The notes below the pieces were generated by a model. That model searched no databases, was not told where the DNA came from, and saw only the letters and a list, made by a program, of their open reading frames with translations. From the NCBI GenBank assembly GCA_017507855.1, contig JAFWAE010000033.1:1-37408 (forward strand): DNA of 37,408 bases, read 5' to 3'. The translations under genes and the position numbers were made by a program. The stretch is from Clostridia bacterium (GTDB taxonomy: Bacteria > Bacillota > Clostridia > Oscillospirales > RGIG5554). Numbering within the stretch: the stretch's first letter is position 1; each line of letters begins with the position of its first letter. Below are positions 15,093 to 24,221 of this stretch, in pieces.

Positions 15093-17471
15093 TTATCGCA
15101 AGGTAGCGTTCAGGTCAAAGGAAAGACCGCGAAGGATCTTGGCGGTGAGCTTGTCGGCCTCTTCCACCGTCAGGGTGTGGTCGGGGTTGCGCAGGGACAG
15201 GCTATAGGCCAGGCTCTTTTTACCCTCGCCCAGCTGAGCACCGCGGTAGACGTCAAACAGCACGGCTTTTTCCAAGGCAGCACCGCCGTATTTGCGGATG
15301 CAGGCCAATACGGAGCCTGCCTCGGTCGCCTCGTCGCACACGATGGCCAGGTCACGGGTGACGGCGGGGAACTTAGGCAGCTGGGTATATACGGGCTCGG
15401 CTCCGCGCAAACGGAACAGCTCTTCCACGGGTAGCTCGGCGTAATAGGTCTCCGTGTCCAGGCCGAATTGGGCCGCCACACGGGGGTGTACCTGGCCGAA
15501 CAAAGCAACGGTGCTGTCTCCGCAAAGGGCCTTGGCACAGCGGCCGGGGTGGAAGGAGGGATGATCCTTTACCGCGCAGAAGGTGATCTTTTCCATGCGG
15601 CAGGCCTCAAAAATACGTTCCACAACCCCCTTCATGGCAAAGAAATCGCCTTTTCCGTAGAAGCCCAGGCAAAGCAACTTTTGCTCGTCGGGCTGAACGG
15701 TCCAGTCTTCTTTGGGCAGGTAGACCTTTCCGATCTCAAACAGACGGGCGGCTTCGTTGCGGTGATTGGCGTTGTGAGATAGGGAACGAAGCATCGAGGG
15801 GAGCACAGAGGTGCGCATAACAGAGGTGTCCTCGGACAGGGGGTTGATGATGCGCAGGCAGCGGCGCAGGGGATCGTTTTCTGCCAGGCAGAGAAGATCC
15901 GCTTCGCCGGGAGCCACGAAGGAATAGGTCAGCGTTTGGTCAAAGCCCAAGGCCAGCGCCGTATCTTCCAGCTTGCGCTCGAAAAGCTGAAGGGCATTCA
16001 AACCGCCCTGATGGACACCGGTATTGCCCAAAGAGGAGGGGATGCGGTCGTAGCCGTACATGCGCACGACCTCTTCGGCCAAGTCGGCGTCGCCCTCGAT
16101 ATCGGTGCGCCAAATGGGCGCGGTGACCGTGCCGTTTTCCAGCACAAAGCCCAGACTCGTCAAGGCCTCTTTCATAAAGGCCTCGTCAATATCAGTGCCC
16201 AGTAGCTCGTTGATGCGAGCAGGGCGGAAGGGAATTTGTACGGGAACGACGGGAGCGGGGTATACGTCGATGACACCCTTGCACACCTTGCCTGCGCCCA
16301 GCATTTCTACCAGCTGACAGGCGCGCTCCAGGGCGGGCATGGTATTTTCGGGGCAAAGGCCCTTTTCAAAACGGGCCGAGGATTCGGTTCTCATACCCAA
16401 GCGGCGTGCGGTTTGGCGCACGGCGGGGCCGTTGAAGCAGGCGGATTCGAAAACCACGGTGGTAGTGGAATCCTTGATCTCGGAATTTTCGCCGCCCATG
16501 ATACCGGCCAGGGCAGAGGCGTGTTCGGCATCCGCAATGACCAGCATACTGTCCTCCAGTTTGCGGGTCTGGCTGTCCAAAGTCACAAAAGGCTCGTCTG
16601 CGCGGGCACGGCGTACACAGATGCTGCCGCCGCTGAGGCAGGCGTAATCAAAGGCGTGCATGGGCTGGCCGTACTCCAGCATGACGTAGTTGGTAATATC
16701 CACCAGGTTGTTGATGGGACGCACTCCGCAGGCGGCCAGGCGACGGCGTAACCAGGCAGGGGAGGGCTGGATCTTGACGTCCGTGACCACACGGGCGCTG
16801 TAACGCAGGCAAAGGGAGGACTCCTCCACCTTGACTTGCAGCAGTTCTTCAATGGGGCGCTCGCTTTCCTGCACCTTGGGGGTGGGAATCAGAGCCTGAG
16901 TGCCGAAGGAAGCGGCCGTTTCACGAGCCAGCCCGATCATGGAGAGACAGTCGGGACGGTTGGGAGTGATCTCAAATTCCACCACGGTGTCGTTGAGGTG
17001 CAGGACCTCGCGAATATCCTGACCTGCGGTGCAGGGCTCCTGCAGGATAAAAATACCGTCTTCAATGGCGTAAGGGTAGTCGTGGACGGTCAAGCCCAAC
17101 TCACCCAAAGAGCAAAGCATGCCGCAGCTTTCTTTGCCGCGCAGTTTTCCCTTTTTGATCTTAACGCCTCCGGGCAGGGTGCTTCCGTCCAAAGCGGCGG
17201 GAACCCAGTCACCCTGATGAACGTTTTGGGCACCGGTTACGATCTGAACGGGAGCCTCTTCACCCACGTCTACCTGACAAATAAACAAATGGTCGGAATC
17301 GGGATGGCGCTCAATGGCCACCACGTGACCTGCCACCACACGTACGATGTCCTCGCCCTGCTTCTCAAAGCCTTCCACCTTGGAGCCGGTCATGGTCATG
17401 CGGTCACAATAATTTTTAATATCGGTGTTTGCTTGAACAAACTCCGAAAGCCATTCCATAGAACATTTCAT
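15093..17471 (-). CDS. pheT: Phenylalanyl-tRNA synthetase beta subunit
   Basis: Beta subunit of the alpha2-beta2 PheRS that charges tRNA-Phe, 792 aa, the usual length. The N-terminal tRNA-binding OB domain includes HPDSDHLFICQVDVG (about 57-71) and the GxKIKKGKLRG segment. The B5 and B3/B4 editing domains are in the middle (ITPNRPDCLSMIGLARE; MLEYGQPMHAFDY). The inactive class II-like core carries EVVRMYGYDRIPSSLG. The C-terminal FDX-ACB anticodon-binding domain begins near FPAVTRDLAIVCDE and ends at FDLNATLR. It lies 17 bp downstream of pheS, with GGGAGG before the ATG at 17471, and is controlled by the same T-box. Confidence 0.98.
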   Translation of the reverse strand: MKCSMEWLSEFVQANTDIKNYCDRMTMTGSKVEGFEKQGEDIVRVVAGHVVAIERHPDSDHLFICQVDVGEEAPVQIVTGAQNVHQGDWVPAALDGSTLPGGVKIKKGKLRGKESCGMLCSLGELGLTVHDYPYAIEDGIFILQEPCTAGQDIREVLHLNDTVVEFEITPNRPDCLSMIGLARETAASFGTQALIPTPKVQESERPIEELLQVKVEESSLCLRYSARVVTDVKIQPSPAWLRRRLAACGVRPINNLVDITNYVMLEYGQPMHAFDYACLSGGSICVRRARADEPFVTLDSQTRKLEDSMLVIADAEHASALAGIMGGENSEIKDSTTTVVFESACFNGPAVRQTARRLGMRTESSARFEKGLCPENTMPALERACQLVEMLGAGKVCKGVIDVYPAPVVPVQIPFRPARINELLGTDIDEAFMKEALTSLGFVLENGTVTAPIWRTDIEGDADLAEEVVRMYGYDRIPSSLGNTGVHQGGLNALQLFERKLEDTALALGFDQTLTYSFVAPGEADLLCLAENDPLRRCLRIINPLSEDTSVMRTSVLPSMLRSLSHNANHRNEAARLFEIGKVYLPKEDWTVQPDEQKLLCLGFYGKGDFFAMKGVVERIFEACRMEKITFCAVKDHPSFHPGRCAKALCGDSTVALFGQVHPRVAAQFGLDTETYYAELPVEELFRLRGAEPVYTQLPKFPAVTRDLAIVCDEATEAGSVLACIRKYGGAALEKAVLFDVYRGAQLGEGKKSLAYSLSLRNPDHTLTVEEADKLTAKILRGLSFDLNATLR

Positions 17472-17488
17472 TGCTGATTCAACCTCCC

Positions 17489-18514
17489 TTAAAACTGGCT
17501 CAGGAAACGGACGTCGTTTTCAAAGAGCAGGCGCATATCGTCGATGCCGTAGCGACACATGACCACGCGCTCCAAACCCAAGCCGAAGGCGTAGCCGCTG
17601 TACACGTCGGGGTCGATGTTGCAGGCACGCAGTACGTGGGGATGCACCACACCTGCGCCCAGGATCTCGATCCAGCCTTCGCCCTTGCAAAGACGGCAAC
17701 CCTTGCCTCCGCAGGCAAAGCAGGAAACGTCCACCTCGGCGGAGGGCTCGGTGAAGGGGAAATGGTGGGGGCGGAAACGAATGCGGGTGTTTTCACCGAA
17801 CATTTCACGGGCAAACAGCTCCAAAATACCCCGCAGATCGGCCATGGAAACGCCCTTGCCCACCACCAGACCTTCAATTTGGTGGAACATGGGGGAATGG
17901 GTGGCATCCACCGCGTCGGAGCGGTAGACGCGCCCGGGGCAGATGATGCGTACGTCGTGCCCCAGTTTTTCCATGGTGCGCACCTGCACGCCGGAGGTTT
18001 GGGTGCGCAGCAGAAGGGAGTCGGTAAAGTAAAGCGTGTCCTGGGTATCGCGGGCAGGGTGACCCTCGGGAATGTTCAGCGCCTCAAAATTGTAATAGTC
18101 GGTCTCCACCTCGGGGCCGTCGGCAATTTGAAAGCCCAAACCGGTAAAAATGTCTTCAATGCGGCGACGCACCAGGGTCAGCGGATGCATGTGACCCAAG
18201 CCCTCTGCATTGCCGGGCAGGGTGACGTCCAGCGCTTCGGCGGCCAGCTTCTTTTCCTGAGCGGCGGCGCGGAGGATCTCCCCGGCGCTTTGAAGCGCTT
18301 TTTCCACCTCTTCACGCACTTGATTGGCCAGTTGGCCCATAGCGGGGCGCTCCTCGGCGCTCAAAGAGCCCATCTGGCGCAAAACGGCCGTCAGCTCGCC
18401 CTTCTTTCCCAAATACTTGACCCTCAGCGCTTCCAGCGCTTCCGGATGTTCCGTCTGTTGGATCTCCGGCAGTGCGCGCTGCTGAAGATCGCGGAGAGTT
18501 TCCTGCATAGTCAT
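17489..18514 (-). CDS. pheS: Phenylalanyl-tRNA synthetase alpha subunit
   Basis: Catalytic alpha subunit of PheRS, 341 aa. An N-terminal coiled-coil arm (about 1-85, rich in Leu, Glu and Gln) precedes the class II catalytic domain. Motifs seen are [21 protein letters not shown] (141-161), the [14 protein letters not shown] segment where many homologs have [21 protein letters not shown], and motif 3 [20 protein letters not shown] (Gly-Leu-Gly-x-Glu-Arg). The Gln in place of His in RTHTS is worth noting but occurs at a position that varies. ATG at 18514, AAAGGATC upstream; an ATG two codons later is also possible. First gene of pheST behind a T-box. Confidence 0.97.
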   Translation of the reverse strand: MTMQETLRDLQQRALPEIQQTEHPEALEALRVKYLGKKGELTAVLRQMGSLSAEERPAMGQLANQVREEVEKALQSAGEILRAAAQEKKLAAEALDVTLPGNAEGLGHMHPLTLVRRRIEDIFTGLGFQIADGPEVETDYYNFEALNIPEGHPARDTQDTLYFTDSLLLRTQTSGVQVRTMEKLGHDVRIICPGRVYRSDAVDATHSPMFHQIEGLVVGKGVSMADLRGILELFAREMFGENTRIRFRPHHFPFTEPSAEVDVSCFACGGKGCRLCKGEGWIEILGAGVVHPHVLRACNIDPDVYSGYAFGLGLERVVMCRYGIDDMRLLFENDVRFLSQF

Positions 18515-18552
18515 GTTTCTTACAGATCCTTTCCTAGCTGATTACGGTCAGT

Positions 18553-18592
18553 CAATAAAAAAAGCTTCGCCCCACAAATCGGGGACGAAGCT
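18553..18592 (-). terminator. Regulatory terminator of the pheST T-box
   Basis: Minus strand: stem AGCTTCGTCCCC/GGGGCGAAGCT with a single bulge and an 8-nt loop, followed by TTTTTTTATTG. It starts just after the T-box sequence, which can pair with its 5' side region to form the antiterminator. Confidence 0.9.
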
Positions 18593-18818
18593 GAACTCCG
18601 CGGTACCACCCGCATTCCCGCCAAAAAAGCGGGCGCTTGATGCGGCAAGATAACGGGCCGCTTCCGGCAAAACCTACTGCTTTGAAGAAAGGTTGAGTTT
18701 TGCGACTCCGGAGGGAATTTGGCTCTTTTTCCACCGACACCGCTTCCAGCCCCGGCGGTGCTCTCTGTACGGGAAAATGAAAAAGAACTACTGTGCTCCA
18801 TCATGGTCATAGTCGATC
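18553..18818 (-). promoter_or_regulatory. T-box riboswitch leader controlling pheST (tRNA-Phe)
   Basis: The minus-strand leader has the canonical T-box GGGTGGTACCGCG (18599-18611) immediately followed by the terminator. The AGAGAGC element (18760-18766) marks stem I. A candidate specifier codon TTC (Phe) lies at 18715-18717 in AAATTCCC. The base after TGG in the T-box is T, which pairs with discriminator A73 as expected for tRNA-Phe. Uncharged tRNA-Phe would stabilise the antiterminator and allow pheST transcription. The specifier position is inferred by eye; class and terminator are clear. This leader explains the longest gene-free stretch in the window (18515-18863). Confidence 0.93.
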
Positions 18819-18825
18819 TTTGAAT

Positions 18826-18854
18826 ATCATATCATATTTTTTTGAAAAAAGCAA
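18826..18854 (-). promoter_or_regulatory. Promoter of the pheST T-box transcript
   Basis: Minus strand: TTGCTT (18849-18854), 17-bp spacer, TATGAT (18826-18831). It gives a transcript start near 18818, consistent with a leader of about 300 nt before pheS. Confidence 0.6.
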
Positions 18855-18863
18855 GTCCTGCCT

Positions 18864-19382
18864 TTATTTTTTTCTTTCATAAGAAAGAGAACGGAGGCCC
18901 AGTGCGGTCAAGCTCCCGGTGATCCACCCCGTGGGTACGGCAGCCAGCAGCAAAACGGGCAAATAAGAGCGAAGTACGGCGGCAGAGCCGGTCAAAAACG
19001 CTGCCACAGACAACTGACCGACGTGATGCATGGCCGCAGCCGCAACACCCAACCCGGAAGGGGAGAGCTTTTCGCGGCGGTGCAGAGGCAGTAACAGGCA
19101 GGAGACGGCTGTGGAGGCTGCCCCTCCGGCCAGACTCATGGCCAACGAGATGGGGGTGCCAAACAAAAGGCCTGCCAGCAGGCAACGAGCCCCGTTGATC
19201 AACCAGGCGTCGACCCGTCCCAGGCAAAGCAGCGCGTACAGCACTGCCACGTTGGCCAACCCCAGCTTCACTCCGGGCAGGGGAAGCAAAAGCTGCAGGG
19301 GCAGCAAATGCTCCAACCAGGACAGCAGTAACGCCGTTGCCGTCAGCAATGCGCCCAGACAAAGGCGACGGGTGCGGTTCAT
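18864..19382 (-). CDS. Gx transporter family / heptaprenyl diphosphate synthase component I-like membrane protein
   Basis: Small integral membrane protein, 172 aa, with about five hydrophobic segments and a short cytoplasmic tail SYERKK. The segments LPLPGVKLGLANVAVLYALL, LAGLLFGTPISLAMSLAGG and LGVAAAAMHHVGQLSVAAFL match the HepT-component-I/Gx-transporter family (PF07456-type). These resemble the S components of ECF transporters and often lie near isoprenoid or flavin-associated genes. The ATG at 19382 overlaps the ychF stop codon by one base (TAATG), so translation is probably coupled to ychF. The actual substrate or partner is unknown; the name heptaprenyl diphosphate synthase component I is historical. 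Confidence 0.78.
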   Translation of the reverse strand: MNRTRRLCLGALLTATALLLSWLEHLLPLQLLLPLPGVKLGLANVAVLYALLCLGRVDAWLINGARCLLAGLLFGTPISLAMSLAGGAASTAVSCLLLPLHRREKLSPSGLGVAAAAMHHVGQLSVAAFLTGSAAVLRSYLPVLLLAAVPTGWITGSLTALGLRSLSYERKK

Positions 19383-20476
19383 TATACGTTAAAGCGGAAG
19401 AGTACCACGTCGCCGTCACGCATGACGTACTCACGCCCCTCGCTTCGGATCAGCCCCTGCTCCTTGGCTGCGGCCAAACTGCCGCAACGGAGCAGTTCTC
19501 CGTAATCGATCACCTCGGCACGGATGAAGCCCCGTTCGATGTCGGAATGGATCTTTCCTGCGGCTTGGGGAGCCTTGGTGCCCTTTTCAATGGTCCAGGC
19601 GCGCACCTCAGGCTGTCCCGCAGTCAGGAAGCTGATAAGGTTCAACAGGTCATAGCAGAGCACCACCAAGCGATCCAAGCCGGATTGCTCAATGCCGAGC
19701 TCCTGCAAAAATGCGACCTTTTCCTCTCCGTCAAGCTCGGCGATCTCGGCTTCCAGCTGAGCGCAGATGGGCAGAATGCGGGCGTTTTCACGCTCGGCCA
19801 CCTCTGCCAGCGCCCTGTAATGAGGGGATTGCTCAGCACCTGCGGCCAATTCGTCTTCCCCTAAATTGGCGGCGTACACCACAGGCTTCAGGCTCAGCAG
19901 GGGACAGTCGTTCAACCATGCCTGTTCGTCCTCGGTCAGGGAAAGGGAACGGGCGGGAAGGCCGTTATTCAACGTGTCCAGCAGGCGCTCGAAAAAGGCG
20001 GCCTCCGCGGCTAAGGTGCGGTCTCCCTTCATGGCCTTGCGTACGCGATCCAAGCGGCGCTCCACCAGCTCCAGATCCGCGTAGATCAGCTCCATGTTGA
20101 TGATCTCGGCATCGCGGACGGGATCCACTCCGCCTTCTACGTGTACGATATCCCCGTTTTCAAAGCAACGAACCACGTGGACGATGGCGTCGGATTCGCG
20201 AATATGAGACAGGAAACGGTTGCCCAGACCTTCGCCTTTGGAAGCGCCGCGCACCAAGCCGGCAATGTCCATGAATTGGATCACCGCAGGGGTGACCTTT
20301 TCGGGGTGATACATTTCGGCCAGCTTGTCCAGACGGGGATCGGGCACGGTGACTACGCCCATATTGGGGTCAATGGTGCAAAAGGGGTAGTTGGCCGCCT
20401 CCGCCCCGGCGGAGGTAATGGCGTTGAACAGGGTGCTTTTTCCCACGTTGGGCAAGCCCACGATACCAAGCTTCAT
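19382..20476 (-). CDS. ychF: Redox-regulated ATPase/GTPase YchF (Obg family)
   Basis: Universally conserved P-loop protein that prefers ATP and associates with ribosomes, 364 aa, the standard length. G1 is GLPNVGKST (6-14), G3 [17 protein letters not shown] (about 69-85), and the altered G4 motif is NLGE instead of NKxD, the known reason for ATP preference. A coiled coil occupies about 130-200. The C-terminal TGS domain includes [20 protein letters not shown] and [18 protein letters not shown] at 20476 with AAAGGAAAG upstream and a housekeeping-type promoter at 20554-20582. It is followed by the coupled membrane-protein gene. Confidence 0.97.
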   Translation of the reverse strand: MKLGIVGLPNVGKSTLFNAITSAGAEAANYPFCTIDPNMGVVTVPDPRLDKLAEMYHPEKVTPAVIQFMDIAGLVRGASKGEGLGNRFLSHIRESDAIVHVVRCFENGDIVHVEGGVDPVRDAEIINMELIYADLELVERRLDRVRKAMKGDRTLAAEAAFFERLLDTLNNGLPARSLSLTEDEQAWLNDCPLLSLKPVVYAANLGEDELAAGAEQSPHYRALAEVAERENARILPICAQLEAEIAELDGEEKVAFLQELGIEQSGLDRLVVLCYDLLNLISFLTAGQPEVRAWTIEKGTKAPQAAGKIHSDIERGFIRAEVIDYGELLRCGSLAAAKEQGLIRSEGREYVMRDGDVVLFRFNV

Positions 20477-20553
20477 GTCAAGATCTTTCCTTTTCTATAA
20501 TATTCTAACGGCGGCAGAAGATTGCCGCTGGTACGGTCAAACTCAATCATCTT

Positions 20554-20582
20554 ATTATACATGACCGCCGCTGAGATTGCAA
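20554..20582 (-). promoter_or_regulatory. SigA-type promoter of ychF
   Basis: Minus strand: TTGCAA (20577-20582), 17-bp spacer, TATAAT (20554-20559). The leader carries a small hairpin with arms GCGGCA/TGCCGC (20511-20528). Confidence 0.65.
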
Positions 20583-20641
20583 GGGGCGTTTTGAAAAAAG
20601 AGGCGGATTTTGCGACAAAGCCTTTTTTTCGGGCGGAGGGG

Positions 20642-20676
20642 CATAAAAACAGCCGCCCTTACCAAGGCGGCTGTTT
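20642..20676 (-). terminator. Terminator after the SLH-domain protein gene
   Basis: Minus strand: perfect 11-bp stem AAACAGCCGCC/GGCGGCTGTTT with an 8-nt loop, then a short T-rich end (TTATG). It lies 22 bp after the stop at 20699. Confidence 0.75.
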
Positions 20677-20698
20677 GGGTTTTCTTCAAAACGGGGGA

Positions 20699-23638
20699 TC
20701 AGTTGGCGGCCTGACAATATAGGTACAGCATGGTAGCGGTTTCCGCGCGGTTGGCAGAGGCTTTGGGGACCAGAGAACCATCGGGATAACCGTTCATAAT
20801 ACCCTTGGCTACCGCCCAACGGATGGCGTCGTACGCCCAGGCAGAGACGCTTTCCGTGTTGTTCAGGCGGGGAGCGTTCAGCAACTTGCGGGGACGGGCG
20901 GAGGCGTTGCCAAAGGAACGGTCGTAGCGGTAGAGCAGGGTGGCCAGCTGTTCGCGGGTCACGGCGTCGTTGGGAGCAAATTCCGTTTCACTGTAGCCAA
21001 ACACGATACCGTTTTCAACGGCCCAGCGCACGGCTTCGGCATACCAAGCGTTCTCGTCTATGTCCTCGAAGGGAATATCGCAGCCTGTTACGGGGCTTCC
21101 CGCCAGGCGCCACAGAGCGGTGACGGCCATGGCGCGGCTCATGGAGGCTGTGGGGGCAAACAGGTCATCACTGCCCACCATCAGGCTGTGCTCGATGCAG
21201 AAATGCACGCCGTCGTGATACCAGGCGGCTGCGTTCAAATCTGTATAAGCGTGCATGATGCAGGAGGCATCGCCGGTGCAGGGGGAGTTAATGGCTTCAA
21301 AGGAAGCGGTGATCTGTACGCCGCGGGCGGGCATGCGGAAGGTGTAGCGGGTGAAGGACTTGCGGGTAAGACCTACTTTGTTGCCTCGACGGTCGGTGAC
21401 GGTCAGCTCGGTGGGCAGGTATCCGTCACGGGCCAAAACGGTCAGCGTAACGGTATCACCGGTTTTGGCTACTACGCAGTCGACAACAACGCTGCCGTTG
21501 ATGATCGTCGTGTCGATCTCAATGCCGAAAAGGTCGGCGGAAAGAAGGGGACTGTATTCCACGGTCAGCGTGCCGTTGACGTGAACGAGGGTGTAATTGC
21601 TGTCCACCTCCGCACCGCTGATGGAGATGGGGTAGGTGCCCACCGTCTGCGTGTAAGAAGGATCGGAGGACAGCGAGGGCTCCCTCAGGAGCACATCCCC
21701 GTCCACCAGCCCGCTTACGCTGTAAGTCAGCTCGGGCAGAGGATCAAGGGCCAGCATGACCATATCGTCGGCCTTGACGGTCACGGTCTTGGGATTGATG
21801 ACGGCGGAGATTTGCACGTCGGGGATCCGGGCGTAGCCGGTGGAGGGAACGAAACGTGCGTATACGGTGTAGGCGCCCGCATCCGTGCCATAGGGCAGGG
21901 CGGCGGAATAGACCGTGCCGTCTGTGCTGTATTCCCAGGTGCCGTGCTCTGAAACGCCGGCTTCGACCAAGGGTTGGGCTTCACCGTTGTAGACCGGGTT
22001 GCCGGCGGCGGGAGCCGTGACCACAGGGATGGCGGGGGCGATGATCAGTGCGTCGGCAAACACTTCTTCGTAGGCCTTGTAGGTGTCGTCCTCACCGCGC
22101 AGGATCTTGACGTTGTAGCTTCCCACTGCAGAGGGGGCGGTATTTACCCAACTGCCGTTGGAGTCGTATTTGACGCTAAAGGAGCCTTCTGTGCCGAGCG
22201 CGGCAACGGAGAAAGCCTGGGACGTGCCGTCCCAGGTATAGGTCTGAGGCTGAACGGTCATGGTGAATACGGCCTTTTCGGTCCACTTGGCGTATAAAGT
22301 GATATCGGTCGTTACGGGGGTGGAAGCAAAGTTCCAGACGTTTGCCTCGGTGCACGCGGCGTCGGTGTACCAACCGTCAAATCTGTAGCCGGTCTTGACG
22401 GGAATTGCGGGGGCGGTTGCAGGCTCATTCTCGGCTACCTTCACGGAAGTGACTGCGGAGCCGTTTTGGGCATCAAAGGTGACGGTTTTGGCGGGCTTGA
22501 CCACGTAGGTTCTGGTCACTACACCGTTGGAGACCGTATCGGTATAGGTGACGACCTTGTCTGCGGCAGGGGTGCTTGCATTCCAAGTGGGCACGGTTCC
22601 TTCGCTGAAGGCTACGGTGAGGGTGCCGAGATCCTCGGGGATGGAAAGTGTGCCTCGGAAGGAAATACCATCCATGTTCAGCGAGGATGTGTAAAGGGTG
22701 ACGTTACCGGAAGGGTTGTCGGCTAAAGCCTGGGCTGCACTGGTGTAGAACAGGCCTTGGTTGGCGGCACTGCTATACTGCAGATAGCTGCTGTAGCCTC
22801 TGTAAGCCGCGGAGGCTTGAAATTGGGAGCCGGCGTCAGTGATGACGGGGCCTCCCACGATCAGGTCTCCGTTTTCGTTGACGTAGACACCGCGGTCATA
22901 CACGTTCTTTGCGGAGCCGAAGGTCAGCTTCTGTTCGCTGCCGGAGGGACCGGCGGTAAAGAAGTTGAAAGGGGAGGAAAAGTTTTTAAAGGTGCCGCCG
23001 GCGATCAGGCGGTAGCACGTGACGTCGCCCTTGGCGTTGATAGTTCCGTTAAAAGTGCCGCCATAAATGAGCAGCTTGGCCTTGGGAAAATTAAGTTTGC
23101 AGTCAAAGGTGCCGCCGCTGATGTTAAAGGTGGCGCATTTGCGGGCAGCCGAGCCGTTGGCGTAAAGACCGTTTCCGGTGGAAGTGAATACGCCACCCTT
23201 GATATAGATGGTGGGGCGATCTTCGGCCGTGATGCCGCCGCTGGCGTAGTTGTAGTAAATGCAGGATTTGCTGCCTGCGTTGATCCCGCCGGTAGTGGCT
23301 TGCACGGTCAGGGTGCTGCGCTCGCTTCGGCCCGTGCCCTTGGCCACGATCTCAATGGCGTTTTTGCCGGATGCGGCGTTCAGGGTGTAGGCTCCCAGGT
23401 CCAAAATGTGGTGTTCGGTAGAGTTCAGCTTGATGGGGTCGGTCAGCGTTACGTCTGCCAACAGGGTCAGGGTGGAGCCGGCAGTCCAGTTGGAAAGAGC
23501 TTCTTCCATGGTGTCGTAGGACGTATTCCCTACTTTGGCGACCGGTGTGCTTGCCGCTTGCGCGGAAAAGACCGTGCAAAAGATCGCCGCAATGGCGAAA
23601 ATGGCAAACAGCAAAGAACTCTTGCGTGCTTTGTTCAT
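20699..23638 (-). CDS. S-layer-anchored multidomain surface protein (SLH, MBG-like and InlB-like repeats)
   Basis: Secreted cell-wall protein, 979 aa from the ATG at 23638 (GAGAGG upstream). A longer frame from 23743 would start in the -35 box and is rejected. Signal peptide ends at SAQA. Residues about 30-330 are a Gly/Ser/Thr-rich beta-helix-like region opening VAKVGNTSYDTMEEAL. An InlB-like repeat (GYRFDGWYTDAACTE, then DITLYAKWTEKA) lies near the middle. Three MBG-like beta-sandwich repeats follow, among them PVYNGEAQPLV and SGLVDGDVLLREPSL. Three SLH motifs end the protein: WYHDGVHFCIEHSLMVG, WYAEAVRWAVENGIVFGY and WAYDAIRWAVAKGIMNGY, which bind secondary cell-wall polymer. Function is probably adhesion or surface structure. 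Monocistronic. Confidence 0.92.
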   Translation of the reverse strand: MNKARKSSLLFAIFAIAAIFCTVFSAQAASTPVAKVGNTSYDTMEEALSNWTAGSTLTLLADVTLTDPIKLNSTEHHILDLGAYTLNAASGKNAIEIVAKGTGRSERSTLTVQATTGGINAGSKSCIYYNYASGGITAEDRPTIYIKGGVFTSTGNGLYANGSAARKCATFNISGGTFDCKLNFPKAKLLIYGGTFNGTINAKGDVTCYRLIAGGTFKNFSSPFNFFTAGPSGSEQKLTFGSAKNVYDRGVYVNENGDLIVGGPVITDAGSQFQASAAYRGYSSYLQYSSAANQGLFYTSAAQALADNPSGNVTLYTSSLNMDGISFRGTLSIPEDLGTLTVAFSEGTVPTWNASTPAADKVVTYTDTVSNGVVTRTYVVKPAKTVTFDAQNGSAVTSVKVAENEPATAPAIPVKTGYRFDGWYTDAACTEANVWNFASTPVTTDITLYAKWTEKAVFTMTVQPQTYTWDGTSQAFSVAALGTEGSFSVKYDSNGSWVNTAPSAVGSYNVKILRGEDDTYKAYEEVFADALIIAPAIPVVTAPAAGNPVYNGEAQPLVEAGVSEHGTWEYSTDGTVYSAALPYGTDAGAYTVYARFVPSTGYARIPDVQISAVINPKTVTVKADDMVMLALDPLPELTYSVSGLVDGDVLLREPSLSSDPSYTQTVGTYPISISGAEVDSNYTLVHVNGTLTVEYSPLLSADLFGIEIDTTIINGSVVVDCVVAKTGDTVTLTVLARDGYLPTELTVTDRRGNKVGLTRKSFTRYTFRMPARGVQITASFEAINSPCTGDASCIMHAYTDLNAAAWYHDGVHFCIEHSLMVGSDDLFAPTASMSRAMAVTALWRLAGSPVTGCDIPFEDIDENAWYAEAVRWAVENGIVFGYSETEFAPNDAVTREQLATLLYRYDRSFGNASARPRKLLNAPRLNNTESVSAWAYDAIRWAVAKGIMNGYPDGSLVPKASANRAETATMLYLYCQAAN

Positions 23639-23705
23639 GATTTTTCCTCTCTTTTTTGTTGAAGATTTTTTTGAATCATATAAATAATATAAATAAATTC
23701 TTATC

Positions 23706-23743
23706 TTTAACACAATTTTAACTTCGAAATGTGTTAAAGTCAA
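23706..23743 (-). promoter_or_regulatory. Promoter of the SLH gene with an overlapping inverted repeat
   Basis: Minus strand: TTGACT (23738-23743), 17-bp spacer, TAAAAT (23715-23720). A perfect 9-bp inverted repeat, TTTAACACA (23706-23714) and TGTGTTAAA (23730-23738), brackets the -10 box; its right arm touches the -35 box. The centre-to-centre distance of 24 bp suits a dimeric or tetrameric repressor. The divergent XRE gene at 23814 is the nearest candidate regulator. Confidence 0.62.
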
Positions 23744-23813
23744 GACAAATTCCGAACTTTATCTATTTTTTTCCAATTCATCTAATTTCGGAGTCTGATT
23801 TTGGAGGAAAGTT

Positions 23814-24059
23814 GTGAAAATCTACGATTACGACGGAAGGAAGAATATTTGCGGAGATCGAGTGCACGAGGCGCGCTGTAAGCACCGCCTGACTCAAAGT
23901 GATCTGGCGGCCAAGTTGCAGGTGAACGGTATTGTGCTGGAGCGTGACAGCATTTCGCGGATCGAGATCGGCACCCGCTTTGTGGCCGATTATGAGCTCA
24001 GGGAGTTGGCCAAGGTCCTACACGTATCTGTTGCGTGGCTGTTGGGAATGGAGCCGTAG
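23814..24059 (+). CDS. Small XRE-family helix-turn-helix regulator
   Basis: DNA-binding protein of 81 aa consisting of little more than one Cro/C1-type HTH. The motif runs VHEARCKHRLTQSDLAAKLQ (about 17-36), then the recognition region DSISRIEIGTRFVADYELRELAKVL and the typical end VSVAWLLGME. Start codon is GTG at 23814 with GGAGGAAA 5-8 nt upstream. No sensor domain is present. It is transcribed divergently from the SLH surface protein gene with about 175 bp between starts, which suggests it controls that gene, itself, or both. It is not flanked by a toxin gene, so a toxin-antitoxin role is not supported. Confidence 0.88.
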   Translation: MKIYDYDGRKNICGDRVHEARCKHRLTQSDLAAKLQVNGIVLERDSISRIEIGTRFVADYELRELAKVLHVSVAWLLGMEP

Positions 24060-24122
24060 AAAAAAACAAAGCTCGCACAGATCTGTTTTACCGCATTCGG
24101 GTGTAAAGCTAAAAACCTTTAT

Positions 24123-24161
24123 ATACAAAAAGCCAAGGCAATTTGCCTTGGCTTTTTGTAT
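24123..24161. terminator. Bidirectional terminator between the XRE gene and xylA
   Basis: Perfect 19-bp inverted repeat (arms ATACAAAAAGCCAAGGCAA and its complement) around a single central base. GC-rich core with A-tract on one side and T-tract on the other, so it can stop both the rightward XRE transcript and the leftward xylBA transcript. Confidence 0.9.
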
Positions 24162-24221
24162 GTTTTTATTCAGTGTCGGCGTTTTGGCTTGGTATGGGCG
24201 ACAAAAATGAAAGCGGACGGA

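Noticed and set aside
20699..23743. Longer start for the SLH protein at 23743
   Set aside because: It would begin at the -35 box; ATG 23638 has a good ribosome binding site and directly precedes a signal peptide.
23814..24059. XRE protein as the antitoxin of a toxin-antitoxin pair
   Set aside because: No small co-directional toxin gene lies next to it; the flanks are a terminator and the divergent SLH gene.
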